Source: an uncultured Ideonella sp. (lineage in GTDB: Bacteria; Pseudomonadota; Gammaproteobacteria; Burkholderiales; Burkholderiaceae). From it: a DNA stretch of 30,216 bases. The number at the start of each line of letters is the position of its first letter. Position 1 is the first letter of the stretch. The notes under the pieces are model-generated. The model made no database searches. It was not told where the DNA came from and saw nothing but the letters and a program-made list of their open reading frames with translations. The position numbers and the translations under genes are program-made. The stretch lies in contig CAMLGG010000033.1 of NCBI GenBank assembly GCA_946479475.1, forward strand, positions 1 to 30,216, read 5' to 3'. Below are positions 7,995-16,265 of this stretch, piece after piece.

Positions 7995-8923
7995 GACGCA
8001 CCTCCTGCCAGCCAGCCCGAGGCGCCGAGCGCCAGCGCGGCGAGTGCCGTGGCCGCCAGCAGGTAGCGCGGCACGAGGCGCATGCGCAGCCTCGCGGTGA
8101 GCGACTCGATGCAGCCCACCAGCACCGCGACGGCCGCCATCAACGCCAGCGAGACGGTGATGGCGAGCGCCGGCCGGGCTTGCACATCCACCGGATTCAG
8201 CAGCGCCGCGATCAGCCCGGCATAGATCGTGAGCTTCAAGGCCGCCGCGTACTGCATCGCGGCGAGCTCCGGGCCGCTGTGGTCGAGCACCATCACCTCG
8301 TGGACCATGGTCAGCTCGAGGTGGGTCAGCGGGTCGTCCACCGGCACGCGGGCGGCCTCGGCCTGCAACAGCACCAGCAGCACGGCCACGGCCGGCGGGG
8401 CGAGCCAGGCGAAGGCCGGGGACTGGTGCCAGTGCCCGACCAGGCCGGCGAAGCTCGTCTGGCCGGTGGCGACGGCCGCGCTGCCGGCGAGCAGGAACAG
8501 CGCCGGCTCGATGAAGGCGGTGAACGAGGCTTCGCGCGCCGTGCCCATGCCCTCGAAGGAGCTGCCGACGTCCATCGCCGACAGCATCAGGAACAGCCGC
8601 GCCAGCCCCAGCGTGTAGGCGAAGACGATGAAGTCGTGGCTGAACTGCAGCGGCGCGAAGGCGCCAAGCACTGGCGCGATCGATGCGGCGAGCAGCGTGG
8701 CTGCCAGCACGACCCACGGCCCCGCCCGGAAGAGCGACGTGGCCACGCTGCTGATGACCGGCCGCTTGCGCATCAGGCGGGCGAGGTCCCAGCCCAGCTG
8801 CCACAGGCGCGGGCCGCGCCGGCCGCCCCACCAGGCCTTGGTGCGGTTGACCAGGCCGACCAGCGGCACGGGCGCCAGCAGCACGATCGCGAGGTGCGCC
8901 AGGATGGCCAGGGCAGGGCTCAC
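7991..8923 (-). CDS. hyfC: HyfC/NuoH-like membrane subunit
   Basis: The 310-residue product is a member of the HyfC/HycD/NuoH family, the subunit next to the quinone or electron-transfer site that joins the soluble arm to the pumps. The hallmark is AEAARVPVDDPLTHLELTMVHEV split over residues 188-210, followed by a DHSGPELA loop; the helix FAYTLGLARLFLMLSAMDVG (101-120) also fits. It begins with GTG at 8923, overlapping the hyfB stop (GTGA). About eight membrane helices can be seen. The second, partial HyfC at 1-608 shares the same motifs in a different sequence setting, so the two are paralogues and not a recent duplication. Confidence 0.9.
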   Translation of the reverse strand: MSPALAILAHLAIVLLAPVPLVGLVNRTKAWWGGRRGPRLWQLGWDLARLMRKRPVISSVATSLFRAGPWVVLAATLLAASIAPVLGAFAPLQFSHDFIVFAYTLGLARLFLMLSAMDVGSSFEGMGTAREASFTAFIEPALFLLAGSAAVATGQTSFAGLVGHWHQSPAFAWLAPPAVAVLLVLLQAEAARVPVDDPLTHLELTMVHEVMVLDHSGPELAAMQYAAALKLTIYAGLIAALLNPVDVQARPALAITVSLALMAAVAVLVGCIESLTARLRMRLVPRYLLAATALAALALGASGWLAGGAS

Positions 8924-10938
8924 TGCAGCGGGCCCCCTCCCAGCACGATGGCGGCGGCCATCACGACCAGCGCGACCAGCGCGCCGGCAAAGGCAAAGCG
9001 GGGGTCGCCTTCGCGCAACTGCCTGGACACTTCGCCGGCCGACTCGTCGCCGTGCTTGACGACCGAGAACAGGCGGCGCTCGACAGCGTCGACGCAGTCG
9101 GTGACCAGGTAGGCGTCGTCCGGGAAGTAGGCCTGGGGCGCCTTCTGCCGCCGCAGCAGCACCATCAGCCCGCGAAAGCGTTGCGCGAAATCCCATGAGA
9201 AGCCGGAGGCGGTGTACTGCATGCGCGGGTTCGCGGCGGTGTAGCCGCAACCCCAGGTGACGTGGCGCGAGCCCGCGGGTGTGCCGGCAGCGCGCGCCAG
9301 ACGCGAGCGCAGCCACCACAGCGCGATGGCTGCCGCGGCCAGTGCGCCGGAGACGGCGCCGATGCGCGAGAGCGTCTCGTCCAAGGCCTGCAGGGCGTGG
9401 GTGTCGCCCGCCGGGACGCCGGCGAGCGCCAGGCGCACGGCGCCTTCAGCCAGCGCCAGGCCGAGGCCCGGCGCGACACCGAGCGCCACGACGCCGGCGG
9501 CGTGCAGCCCCATCGGGGCGAGCATCCAGGCGTTCGCCTCCTGCTTCGGCGCGTGCTCGTTGTCGCGCGGCGAGCCGAGGAACGCCACGCCGAAGGCCCG
9601 CGTGATGCTGAGTGCCGACAACGCCCCTACGAAGGCCAGCCCCGCACCGGTGGCGGCCAGCGCCACCTTCGCCCAGGCGGCGACCGGCACGCCGCTGAAC
9701 AGGCCCGAATAGAGCGTGAACTCGCTGGCGAAGCCGTTCAGGGGTGGCAGCGCCGAGATCGCGATGCCGCCGACGAGAAAGGCGACCGAGGTGGCCGGCA
9801 TCAGCCGGGCCAGGCCGCCGAGCTTCTCCACATCCACCGTGCCGGTCGCCTGGTAGACCGCCCCGGCGGCGTAGAACAGCTGGCACTTGAAGAAGGCGTG
9901 GTTGAGCACGTGCATCAGCCCGCCGGCGAAGCCGAGCGCGACCAGCGGCGCCTGGCCCCACGCCAGGCCGAGGCAGCCCAGGCCGAAGCCCAGGCCGGCG
10001 ATGCCCACGTTCTCGGTCGACGAATAGCCCAGCAGGCGCTTCAGGTCGCGCTGGCCGACGGTGTAGAGCGCGCCGATCACGGCCGACAGCAGGGCGAAGC
10101 CGACCAGGAACCAGCCCATCCACTCGTCCGGCCGGCCCATCAGCAGGACGAAGCGCACCAGTGCATACAGGCCGGCCTTGTGGATCACGCCGGACATGAG
10201 GGCCGAGACGTGGGCCGGGGCGGCGGCATGCGCGCGCGGCAGCCAGGAGTGGAAGGGGAAGAAGGCCGACTTCAGCCCGAAGCTGGCCAGCAGCAGCAGG
10301 AAGACGAGGTTGCGCTCCGAGCCGGGGTTGGCGCGCAGCCAGGCGCCGAAGCGGCCCAGCTCCCACGAGGCGGCGTGGGTGTACAAGATCATGAAGGCCG
10401 CGACCAGGAAGATCAGGCCGATGTGCGTCGAGACCAGGTAGTTGAAGCCGGCGAAGCGCACCTTCTGGTTCGGGTAGTCCCAGATCACCAGCAGCCAGGC
10501 CGCCAGGGCGGCGATCTCCCAGCCGAGCAGGAAGACGAGCGCGTGCTCGGCGGTGTAGACCAGCACGAAGGACAGCGCGGTGAGGTTCAGCAGCGCGTAG
10601 TGCACGCCCAGGTGCCGTTCACGGCCTTCGAGATGCCGGCCGAGGTAGCCGATCGCGTAGAGGCTGCCCAGCCAGGTCATTGGCAGCGACCAGGCGAGGA
10701 AGAAGGCGCCCAGCGCGTCCAGCCGCATCTTCAGCGTGCCCACCGGGTGGGCCCAGGCCAGCTGAGCCTCCAGCGCCGGGGAACCCCACAGCACCGGCCA
10801 GGCCGCCCACAGCACCAGCGCCGCCGCCACACCCTGCGTGGCCAGGCCGGCCGCGGCCCGGGCCCGGTTGCCCATCGGCAGCAGGCACGCAGCGGCGCCG
10901 ACCAGCAGCAAGGCCTGGGCAGCCAGCAGGGCGTTCAT
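8920..10938 (-). CDS. hyfB: HyfB/NuoL-like proton-translocating subunit
   Basis: This first gene of the main hyf-like operon encodes a 672-residue membrane protein of the NuoL/HyfB family. Visible family marks: LGWEIAALAAWLLVIW (Glu141), FGLKSAFFPFHSWLPRAHAA (Lys223 and the helix-breaking loop at 230-250), MSGVIHKAGLYALVRF (His253-Lys254), DLKRLLGYSSTENVG, and ALPPLNGFASEF. The C-terminal third (about 550 onward) has the HyfB-type extension including VTWGCGYTAANPRMQYTASG, shared in form with the second copy (WACGFPWVNARMQDTAEG). ATG at 10938 lacks a strong Shine-Dalgarno. The gene is divergent from a small RHH regulator, with only 73 bases between the two starts. Confidence 0.92.
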   Translation of the reverse strand: MNALLAAQALLLVGAAACLLPMGNRARAAAGLATQGVAAALVLWAAWPVLWGSPALEAQLAWAHPVGTLKMRLDALGAFFLAWSLPMTWLGSLYAIGYLGRHLEGRERHLGVHYALLNLTALSFVLVYTAEHALVFLLGWEIAALAAWLLVIWDYPNQKVRFAGFNYLVSTHIGLIFLVAAFMILYTHAASWELGRFGAWLRANPGSERNLVFLLLLASFGLKSAFFPFHSWLPRAHAAAPAHVSALMSGVIHKAGLYALVRFVLLMGRPDEWMGWFLVGFALLSAVIGALYTVGQRDLKRLLGYSSTENVGIAGLGFGLGCLGLAWGQAPLVALGFAGGLMHVLNHAFFKCQLFYAAGAVYQATGTVDVEKLGGLARLMPATSVAFLVGGIAISALPPLNGFASEFTLYSGLFSGVPVAAWAKVALAATGAGLAFVGALSALSITRAFGVAFLGSPRDNEHAPKQEANAWMLAPMGLHAAGVVALGVAPGLGLALAEGAVRLALAGVPAGDTHALQALDETLSRIGAVSGALAAAAIALWWLRSRLARAAGTPAGSRHVTWGCGYTAANPRMQYTASGFSWDFAQRFRGLMVLLRRQKAPQAYFPDDAYLVTDCVDAVERRLFSVVKHGDESAGEVSRQLREGDPRFAFAGALVALVVMAAAIVLGGGPLQ

Positions 10939-10975
10939 GCGCGGGGGCTCATGGCAATCAAATCAAGTACGGCTC

Positions 10976-11003
10976 GTATGATACTCGCATGTTAATGTCA
11001 TAC
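10976..11003. promoter_or_regulatory. Divergent promoter region with inverted repeat (candidate RHH operator)
   Basis: The 73-base gap between hyfB and the RHH gene is AT-rich against its surroundings. GTATGA (10976-10981) and TCATAC (10998-11003) form an inverted repeat with 16 bases between; GTATGATAC (10976-10984) is itself a palindrome about its centre. TATGAT (10977-10982) could be a plus-strand -10 for the RHH gene and TATCAT (10984-10979) a minus-strand -10 for hyfB; no good -35 is seen for either. Binding here would let one regulator control both directions. Binding is inferred. Confidence 0.4.
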
Positions 11004-11011
11004 TACTGTCC

Positions 11012-11209
11012 ATGGAACTGAAGACCGCCCGGCTCACGGTGCTGATCGATCCCGCCAAGAAGAAGGCCTTCGAGGAGCTGTGCGCGCGCCAGGACGTGAC
11101 GCCGTCCCAGGTGGTGCGCCGCCTGATCCGCGAATACCTCGCGCAGCACGGGGTCGGCTTCGTGCCCAGCGGCTCGGAAGCGGCAGAGAACGCAGCCGAG
11201 AAGGGCTGA
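11012..11209 (+). CDS. Ribbon-helix-helix (CopG-like) regulator
   Basis: A 65-residue protein starting MELKTARLTVLIDPAKKKAF: a short strand (about residues 4-12) and two helices (about 15-27 and 31-46), the size and shape of CopG-type ribbon-helix-helix DNA-binding proteins. It is divergent from the hyf-like operon and very similar to the first 54 residues of the product of 2648-2908 (16 differences). No clear Shine-Dalgarno precedes the ATG. The likely role is repression of its own promoter and of hyfB, or control of the second set; neither can be proven from sequence. No antitoxin-toxin pairing is seen: no toxin gene follows. Confidence 0.78.
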   Translation: MELKTARLTVLIDPAKKKAFEELCARQDVTPSQVVRRLIREYLAQHGVGFVPSGSEAAENAAEKG

Positions 11210-11233
11210 GGCGAGGGCGGGGCGCGAAAGCGG

Positions 11234-11268
11234 CGAGGCCCGCGGTGCGGGCGCACGCGCGGGCCTCG
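11234..11268. terminator. GC-rich hairpin between convergent RHH and metG genes
   Basis: An 11-bp perfect stem (11234-11244 with 11258-11268) encloses a second small stem (GTGCG-GG-CGCAC). It lies between the stop of the RHH gene and the stop of metG, so it can serve both strands. No T-tract follows on either side, so termination may be weak or Rho-assisted. Confidence 0.5.
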
Positions 11269-11288
11269 ACAGGAGCAGGTCGGGGCGC

Positions 11289-13340
11289 TCAGCGCACCCG
11301 CATGCCCGGCTGGGCGCCGGGGAAGGGCTCGAGCACGAAGATGCCCGGGTTGTTCTTCTCGTCCGCGTGGCTCGCGGCCAGCACCATGCCCTCGGAAAGG
11401 CCGAACTTCATCTTGCGGGGCGCCAGGTTGGCGACCATCACGGTCAGCTTGCCGACCAGGTCTTCCGGCTTGTAGGCGCTCTTGATGCCGGAGAAGACGT
11501 TGCGCGTCTTGCCTTCGCCCACGTCGAGCGTGAGCCTCAGCAGCTTGTCGGAGCCTTCGACGTGCTCGGCGTTGACGATCTTCGCGATCCGCAGGTCGAC
11601 CGCGGCGAAGGTGTCGATCTTGATCTCCGGCGCGATCGGCTCGCCGCCGGGCAGCTGGGCCGCCTCGGCCGCGGGCGCCGGCAGCTCGAACAGGGCATCG
11701 AGCAGCTTCGCATCCACGCGCTGCATCAGGTGCTCGTAGGCGCCGATGGTGTGCGCCCCCAACGCCCGGCCCGCGTCGGCCAGCACCAGCGGCTCGATGC
11801 GCAGGAAGGCCTCGACCTTGGCCGCCATCGCCGGCAGCACCGGCTTGAGGTAGATGGTCAGCAGGCGGAAGGCCTCGATGCAGGTGCTGCACACGTCGTG
11901 CAGGGCGGCGGAGTTCTCAGGGTTCTTGGCCAGTTCCCAGGGCTTGTGCTGGTCGACGTACTCGTTGACCTTGTCGGCCAGGGCCATGGTCTCGCGCAGG
12001 GCCTTGCCGTACTCACGCTCCTCGTAGAGCGACTCGATGGTGGCGCGGTGGGCGCGCAGCGTCTCCAGCAGGCTGGAGCCCTCGACGCCCAGGTCGCCCG
12101 ACAGCGTGCCGCCGAAGCGCTTGGCGAGGAAGCCCGCGGCGCGGCTGGCGATGTTGACGAACTTGCCCACCAGGTCGGCGTTCACCCGGGCGATGAAGTC
12201 GTCGGGATTGAAGTCGATGTCCTCGACGCGGGCGTTGAGCTTGGCCGCGATGTAGTAGCGCAGCCACTCGGGGTGCAGGCCGAGCTCGAGGTACTTCAGC
12301 GGCGAGATGCCGGTCCCGCGGCTCTTGCTCATCTTCTCGCCGCTGACGGTGATGAAGCCGTGCACGAAAACGTGGTCGGGCACCTTGCGGCCCGAGAAGT
12401 GCAGCATCGCGGGCCAGAACAGCGTGTGGAAGGTGGTGATGTCCTTGCCGATGAAGTGCACCTGCTCCAGCGCGGGGTCCGCCAGCAGGGCGGCCATGTC
12501 CAGGCCGCGCTTGCCGCAGTAGTTGGCCAGCGAGGCGAGGTAGCCGATGGGCGCGTCCAGCCAGACGTAGAAGTACTTGCCCGGCGCGTCGGGGATCTCG
12601 ATGCCGAAGTAGGGCGAGTCGCGCGAGATGTCCCAGTCGCCAAGGGCGGTCTTGCCTTCGGCATCGGTGACGAACCACTCGCGGATCTTGTTGAGGACCT
12701 CGGGCTGCAGCCGGCCCGGCTCGTTCATCCAGCCCTGCAGGAACTCCACGCAGCGCGGGTCCGACAGGCGGAAGAAGTAGTGCTCGCTGCTCTTGATGAC
12801 CGGCGTGGCGCCGGACAGCGCGGAGTACGGGTTCTTCAGCTCGGTGGGCGTGTAGACCGCGCCGCAGACCTCGCAGTTGTCGCCGTACTGGTCCTTGGAG
12901 CCGCAGCGGGGGCACTCGCCCTTGATGAAGCGGTCGGGCAGGAACATGCCCTTCTCGGGGTCGAAGAACTGCTCGATCGTGCGCACGTCGATCAGCTCGT
13001 TCTTGCGCAGGGCGAGGTAGACCTCCTTGGCCAGCGCGTGGTTCTCGGGCGCGTCGGTCGAGTGCCAGTTGTCGAAGGCGATGTGGAAGCCCTCGAGGTA
13101 GCGCGCGCGGCCCGCGGCCACCTCGGCCACGTAGGCCTGCGGCGTCTTGCCCGCCTTCTCGGCGGCGATCATGATCGGCGCGCCGTGGGTGTCGTCGGCG
13201 CAGACGAAGTGCACCTCGCTGCCGCGCATGCGCTGGAACCGCACCCAGATGTCCGCCTGGATGTACTCCATCATGTGCCCGATGTGGAAGGGCGCATTGG
13301 CGTAAGGCAGGGCGGTGGTGACGAAGAGCTTGCGGGTCAT
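11289..13340 (-). CDS. metG: Methionyl-tRNA synthetase
   Basis: This cytoplasmic enzyme charges tRNA-Met and initiator tRNA with methionine. The 683-residue length fits the dimeric bacterial form (E. coli about 677). Class I signatures are HIGH (19-22) and KMSKS (336-340). The zinc knuckle is C143-x2-C146 and C156-x2-C159. The C-terminal about 105 residues ([17 protein letters not shown] onward) form the EMAP/Trbp111-like tRNA-binding domain used for dimerisation. The frame is open 12 codons further up (13376), but [17 protein letters not shown] is the usual beginning. It is divergent from the lipoprotein gene at 13437. Confidence 0.97.
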   Translation of the reverse strand: MTRKLFVTTALPYANAPFHIGHMMEYIQADIWVRFQRMRGSEVHFVCADDTHGAPIMIAAEKAGKTPQAYVAEVAAGRARYLEGFHIAFDNWHSTDAPENHALAKEVYLALRKNELIDVRTIEQFFDPEKGMFLPDRFIKGECPRCGSKDQYGDNCEVCGAVYTPTELKNPYSALSGATPVIKSSEHYFFRLSDPRCVEFLQGWMNEPGRLQPEVLNKIREWFVTDAEGKTALGDWDISRDSPYFGIEIPDAPGKYFYVWLDAPIGYLASLANYCGKRGLDMAALLADPALEQVHFIGKDITTFHTLFWPAMLHFSGRKVPDHVFVHGFITVSGEKMSKSRGTGISPLKYLELGLHPEWLRYYIAAKLNARVEDIDFNPDDFIARVNADLVGKFVNIASRAAGFLAKRFGGTLSGDLGVEGSSLLETLRAHRATIESLYEEREYGKALRETMALADKVNEYVDQHKPWELAKNPENSAALHDVCSTCIEAFRLLTIYLKPVLPAMAAKVEAFLRIEPLVLADAGRALGAHTIGAYEHLMQRVDAKLLDALFELPAPAAEAAQLPGGEPIAPEIKIDTFAAVDLRIAKIVNAEHVEGSDKLLRLTLDVGEGKTRNVFSGIKSAYKPEDLVGKLTVMVANLAPRKMKFGLSEGMVLAASHADEKNNPGIFVLEPFPGAQPGMRVR

Positions 13341-13391
13341 GGGTTTGGCGCCGATGTCGGGGCGAGACGATCCCAAGTGGCGAAAATGTCA

Positions 13392-13397
13392 ATTCTA
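13392..13397 (-). promoter_or_regulatory. Candidate -10 of metG
   Basis: TAGAAT on the minus strand, 52 bases upstream of the metG start, resembles the TAGAAT boxes before the desaturase and rpmB genes in this window. A TTGACA sits directly after it (13392-13387) but would be downstream of the -10 and has no matching -10 at the right spacing, so the assignment is tentative. Confidence 0.3.
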
Positions 13398-13436
13398 GGC
13401 GCCAGCCCCGATCCAGCCACCCCATACGACATCCTC

Positions 13437-13928
13437 ATGACGCGCGTTCGGCCCCTCGTGGCCGCCCTGGCGGCACTCCTCGCCGGCTGCACCAGCTACG
13501 GCACGGGCTCGCTGCGCGGCGGCGAGACGGCGGAGCAGGTCACGGCCGACATGGGCGCGCCGACCGGCCGATACCCGCTGCCCGGCGGCGGCACGCGGCT
13601 GGAGTTCGCCCGCGGCCCCTTCGGCAAGCACACCTTCATGGTGGACCTCGATCGCGAAGGGCACGTGCGGCACTGGGAACAGGTCCTGCGCGAAGACCTC
13701 TTCAACCAGGTGGTGCCGGGCATGACGAGCGAAGAATTGCGCTTCCGCTTCGGCCGCCCCAGCCACGTGAACGGCATCTGGCGCGGCGCGACCGTCTGGT
13801 CCTGGCGCTACGAAACGCCCTTCTGCCAGTGGTTCCAGGTGACGGTGGAGCCCGACGGCCATGTGCGCGACGCCGGCTACGGCCCCGATCCCTTGTGCGA
13901 AGTGAACGAACGCGACGACCTCCCATGA
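13437..13928 (+). CDS. SmpA/OmlA-like outer-membrane lipoprotein
   Basis: The 163-residue product starts with a lipoprotein signal, MTRVRPLVAALAALLAGC, with lipobox LAGC and lipidated Cys18. Two repeats follow, each with the SmpA/BamE-type pattern of a small helix and a Gly-x-Pro turn: GETAEQVTADMGAPTGRYPL (about 30-50) and GMTSEELRFRFGRPSHVNGI (about 95-115). This resembles BamE-like lipoproteins but is not the BamE gene itself as far as I can see. It is coupled to the next gene by an ATGA overlap. Its role (envelope) is inferred from signal and fold only. Confidence 0.8.
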   Translation: MTRVRPLVAALAALLAGCTSYGTGSLRGGETAEQVTADMGAPTGRYPLPGGGTRLEFARGPFGKHTFMVDLDREGHVRHWEQVLREDLFNQVVPGMTSEELRFRFGRPSHVNGIWRGATVWSWRYETPFCQWFQVTVEPDGHVRDAGYGPDPLCEVNERDDLP

Positions 13929-14302
13929 CCCAGACGATCCCCGGCACGATCCGCCTGCACGGCATTCCCAACTGCGACACCGTCAAGCGAGCCCGCGCCT
14001 GGCTGGCCGAACGGGGCGTGCCGCACGAGTTCATCGATTTCAAGAAGGTCGGCGCCAGCGAGGGCGACCTCCAGCGCTGGGCCGCCGCGGTCGGCTGGCA
14101 ACAGCTGCTCAACCGCCAGGGCACCACGTGGCGCAAGCTCGAACCGACCACCCAGGCCGAGGTCGTCGACGAGGCCAGCGCGCGCCGGCTGATGCAGGCA
14201 CACACCAGCGTCATCAAGCGGCCGGTGGTGGAGTGGGGCGACGGCTCGGTGAGCGTCGGCTTCTCCCCCGACGATTGGGCCAAGCGAATCCCGCGGAACT
14301 GA
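13925..14302 (+). CDS. Spx/ArsC-family (YffB-like) reductase-like protein
   Basis: The 125-residue protein has the thioredoxin-like ArsC/Spx fold. The key segment is LHGIPNCDTVKRARAWL, with Cys17 in the N-C-D-T-V-K-[KR]-A motif typical of the YffB branch, followed by the HEFIDFKK strand and KRPVVEWGDGSVSVGFSPDDW at the end. True arsenate reductases have a different Cys loop, so detoxification of arsenate is not implied; YffB-like proteins have been linked to glutathione-dependent thiol chemistry. ATG at 13925 overlaps the stop of the lipoprotein gene (ATGA). An upstream extension of the frame to 13829 overlaps that gene and is not used. Confidence 0.88.
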   Translation: MTQTIPGTIRLHGIPNCDTVKRARAWLAERGVPHEFIDFKKVGASEGDLQRWAAAVGWQQLLNRQGTTWRKLEPTTQAEVVDEASARRLMQAHTSVIKRPVVEWGDGSVSVGFSPDDWAKRIPRN

Positions 14303-14355
14303 TTGTTCGATTTGTGACCGTCCGCAAGTGCCGCTCCCGGCAGCGCCTTGCGCAA

Positions 14356-14372
14356 CGTCACAACTGGTGACG
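14356..14372. promoter_or_regulatory. CGTCAC-N5-GTGACG inverted repeat upstream of the DUF1800 gene
   Basis: A perfect 6-bp inverted repeat with a 5-base spacer lies in the 177-base gap before the DUF1800 gene. Single half-sites of the same word flank it: GTGAC at 14314 and CGTCAC at 14396-14401. This looks like a multi-site operator for a dimeric regulator; which one is unknown. Confidence 0.35.
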
Positions 14373-14438
14373 AACCAGAGCCGGTGTGAACGGGGCGTCA
14401 CTACATCATTGCTGATTGCGGCCGATTCAGCATGCAGC

Positions 14439-14457
14439 GCTGCTCGGGTTGAGCAGC
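14439..14457 (+). promoter_or_regulatory. Hairpin in the likely 5' leader of the DUF1800 gene
   Basis: GCTGCTC-N5-GAGCAGC is a perfect 7-bp inverted repeat ending 22 bases before the ATG at 14480. There is no T-tract and it lies too far from the upstream gene to be an obvious terminator for it. It could be a leader stem or an operator. Confidence 0.3.
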
Positions 14458-14479
14458 CCTTGCCGAAGCCGCTACCACC

Positions 14480-16240
14480 ATGATCCGACACCGTGACCGC
14501 GAGGGTCTCCCTCGGCGGCGCTGGCCTTGCGCTGGCCCGTTCAGCCTGATTGCCCTGGTCGTGCTTGCCGCGTGCAGCGGCAGCGGCGGCGATGACAGCG
14601 CCGAGGCGCAGGATGCCGAGAGGCAGCAGGCGCAGGGCTACGAACGAGTGGCCGGCACCCAGGCCGACGCTGTCCGCCTGGCCCACCAGGCCACCTTCGG
14701 CCCGACCGAGGCGCTGGTGGCGGACATCCAGGCCAAGGGCGCCAAGCCCTGGATCCTCGAGCAGTTCACGCTCGCCAACTCGCGCTACACCCTCGGCGGC
14801 AACGACGCCGCCGACAAGAACACCTCGCGCACCGACTACTGCTCGCTGCCCGAGAACATCGGCAACAAGAACTGCTGGCGCGACTACTACTCCGCCGAGC
14901 CGCTGGTGTGGGACTTCTACCGCAACGCGGTGCGCAACCCCGACCAGCTGCGCCAGCGGGTCGCCCTGGCCCTTTCGCAGCTGCTGGTGATCAGCAACGT
15001 CGACGTCGACGGCACCTACGGCCTGCGCCTGTACCACAACGCCCTGCTCGACGGCGCCTTCGGCAACTACCGCGACCTGCTGCGCAAGGTGGCCCGCTCG
15101 CCGATGATGGGCGAGTACCTCAACCACGTGAACAACGACGCCGCGGCGCCGAACGAGAACTTCGCCCGCGAGCTGCTGCAGCTGTTCACCATCGGCCCCT
15201 GCAGGCTCAACACCGACGGCAGCCTGTCCGGCGGCACCTGCACGGCCACGTACGACAACGACCGCGTCCGCAACTACGCCTATGCCCTGACCGGCTGGAC
15301 CTATCCGGCCGGCGGTGCCAACCGCTGGGGCTGCTGGCCGTCCGGCGCGAACTGCCACTACCTCGGCGGCGACATGGTCGAGGCCGGCGGCATGCTGCGC
15401 GACACGCAGTCGCGCAAGCTCCTGCAAGGCGTCGTGGTGCCCGCCGGTTCGAGCGCCAGCGCGGCGCTCGAGAAGGTGCTGGACAGCCTGATGGCGCATC
15501 CGAATGTCGGCCCCTTCGTCGGCCGCCACCTCATCCAGCAGCTGGTCACGAGCAACCCGTCGCCGACGTACGTGGCGCGGGTCGCCAAGGCGTTCAACGC
15601 CGGCCTGTACGGCGACATCGGCAGCGGCACCAAGGGCGACCTGCGGGCCACCGTGGCCGCCGTCCTGCTCGACAAGGAAGCCCGCGGCGCCAGCCCGGCC
15701 GCCACCGCCGGCCGCCTGCGCGAGCCCATCCAGCTGTTCACCGGCGCCATCCGTGCGATCGGCGGCGACACCGACGGCGCGGCCTTCGGCTACTACCAGG
15801 GCGAGGCCCTGAGCCAGCACGTGTTCCGCTCGCCGACCGTCTTCAACTACTACGCCGCCGACTTCCCGGTCAGCGGCACCAGCCTCGTCGGCCCGGCCTT
15901 CGGCATCAACAACGCCAGCACGGCCCTGAACCGCATGAACTACCTGAGCATGCTGTTCGACTGGGGCGGCTCCAAGCCGCAGGCGGACATCCCCGGCGCC
16001 GTGGGCACCTACGCGAAGTACGACGCCTGGCTCGCCGACGCGGCGGATGCCGGCGCGCTGGTGGACCGCATGAGCCGCCTGGTGCTCGGCACCACGCTGC
16101 CCGAGCCGGCGCGCGCCTCGGTGATCGACGCCGTCGCCCAGTTCAACGACAAGTCCTGGCCCGACACCTGGCGCCAGTGGCGGGTGCGCCGTGCAGCCTG
16201 GCTGGTCCTGGCCTCGCCGCAATACCAGATCGTCCGCTGA
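14480..16240 (+). CDS. DUF1800 family lipoprotein
   Basis: The 586-residue product has a lipoprotein signal (FSLIALVVLAAC, lipobox LAAC, Cys32) and then a DUF1800 domain (Pfam name) over most of its length: AVRLAHQATFGPT (about 64-76) near the start, LRQRVALALSQLLVIS in the middle, NENFARELLQLFTIG, and PTVFNYYAADFPVSG toward the end. DUF1800 genes nearly always stand next to a DUF1501 gene, as here, 25 bases downstream. The biochemical role of the pair is not established; export and surface location are supported by the signals. The start ATG lacks a strong Shine-Dalgarno; GC content is like its neighbours. Confidence 0.9.
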   Translation: MIRHRDREGLPRRRWPCAGPFSLIALVVLAACSGSGGDDSAEAQDAERQQAQGYERVAGTQADAVRLAHQATFGPTEALVADIQAKGAKPWILEQFTLANSRYTLGGNDAADKNTSRTDYCSLPENIGNKNCWRDYYSAEPLVWDFYRNAVRNPDQLRQRVALALSQLLVISNVDVDGTYGLRLYHNALLDGAFGNYRDLLRKVARSPMMGEYLNHVNNDAAAPNENFARELLQLFTIGPCRLNTDGSLSGGTCTATYDNDRVRNYAYALTGWTYPAGGANRWGCWPSGANCHYLGGDMVEAGGMLRDTQSRKLLQGVVVPAGSSASAALEKVLDSLMAHPNVGPFVGRHLIQQLVTSNPSPTYVARVAKAFNAGLYGDIGSGTKGDLRATVAAVLLDKEARGASPAATAGRLREPIQLFTGAIRAIGGDTDGAAFGYYQGEALSQHVFRSPTVFNYYAADFPVSGTSLVGPAFGINNASTALNRMNYLSMLFDWGGSKPQADIPGAVGTYAKYDAWLADAADAGALVDRMSRLVLGTTLPEPARASVIDAVAQFNDKSWPDTWRQWRVRRAAWLVLASPQYQIVR

Positions 16241-16265
16241 CCCCCGAATACCTGCGAGCCTCACC

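Noticed and set aside
11012..11209. Antitoxin of a toxin-antitoxin pair
   Set aside because: RHH antitoxins are common, but no toxin-sized gene follows on the same strand, and the paralogue is followed directly by hyfB2.
13387..13392. TTGACA as -35 of metG
   Set aside because: No acceptable -10 lies 16-18 bases downstream on the minus strand; it may be a chance match after TAGAAT.
13925..14302. Arsenate reductase for arsenic resistance
   Set aside because: The Cys motif is the YffB type, and no arsB, acr3 or arsR is nearby.
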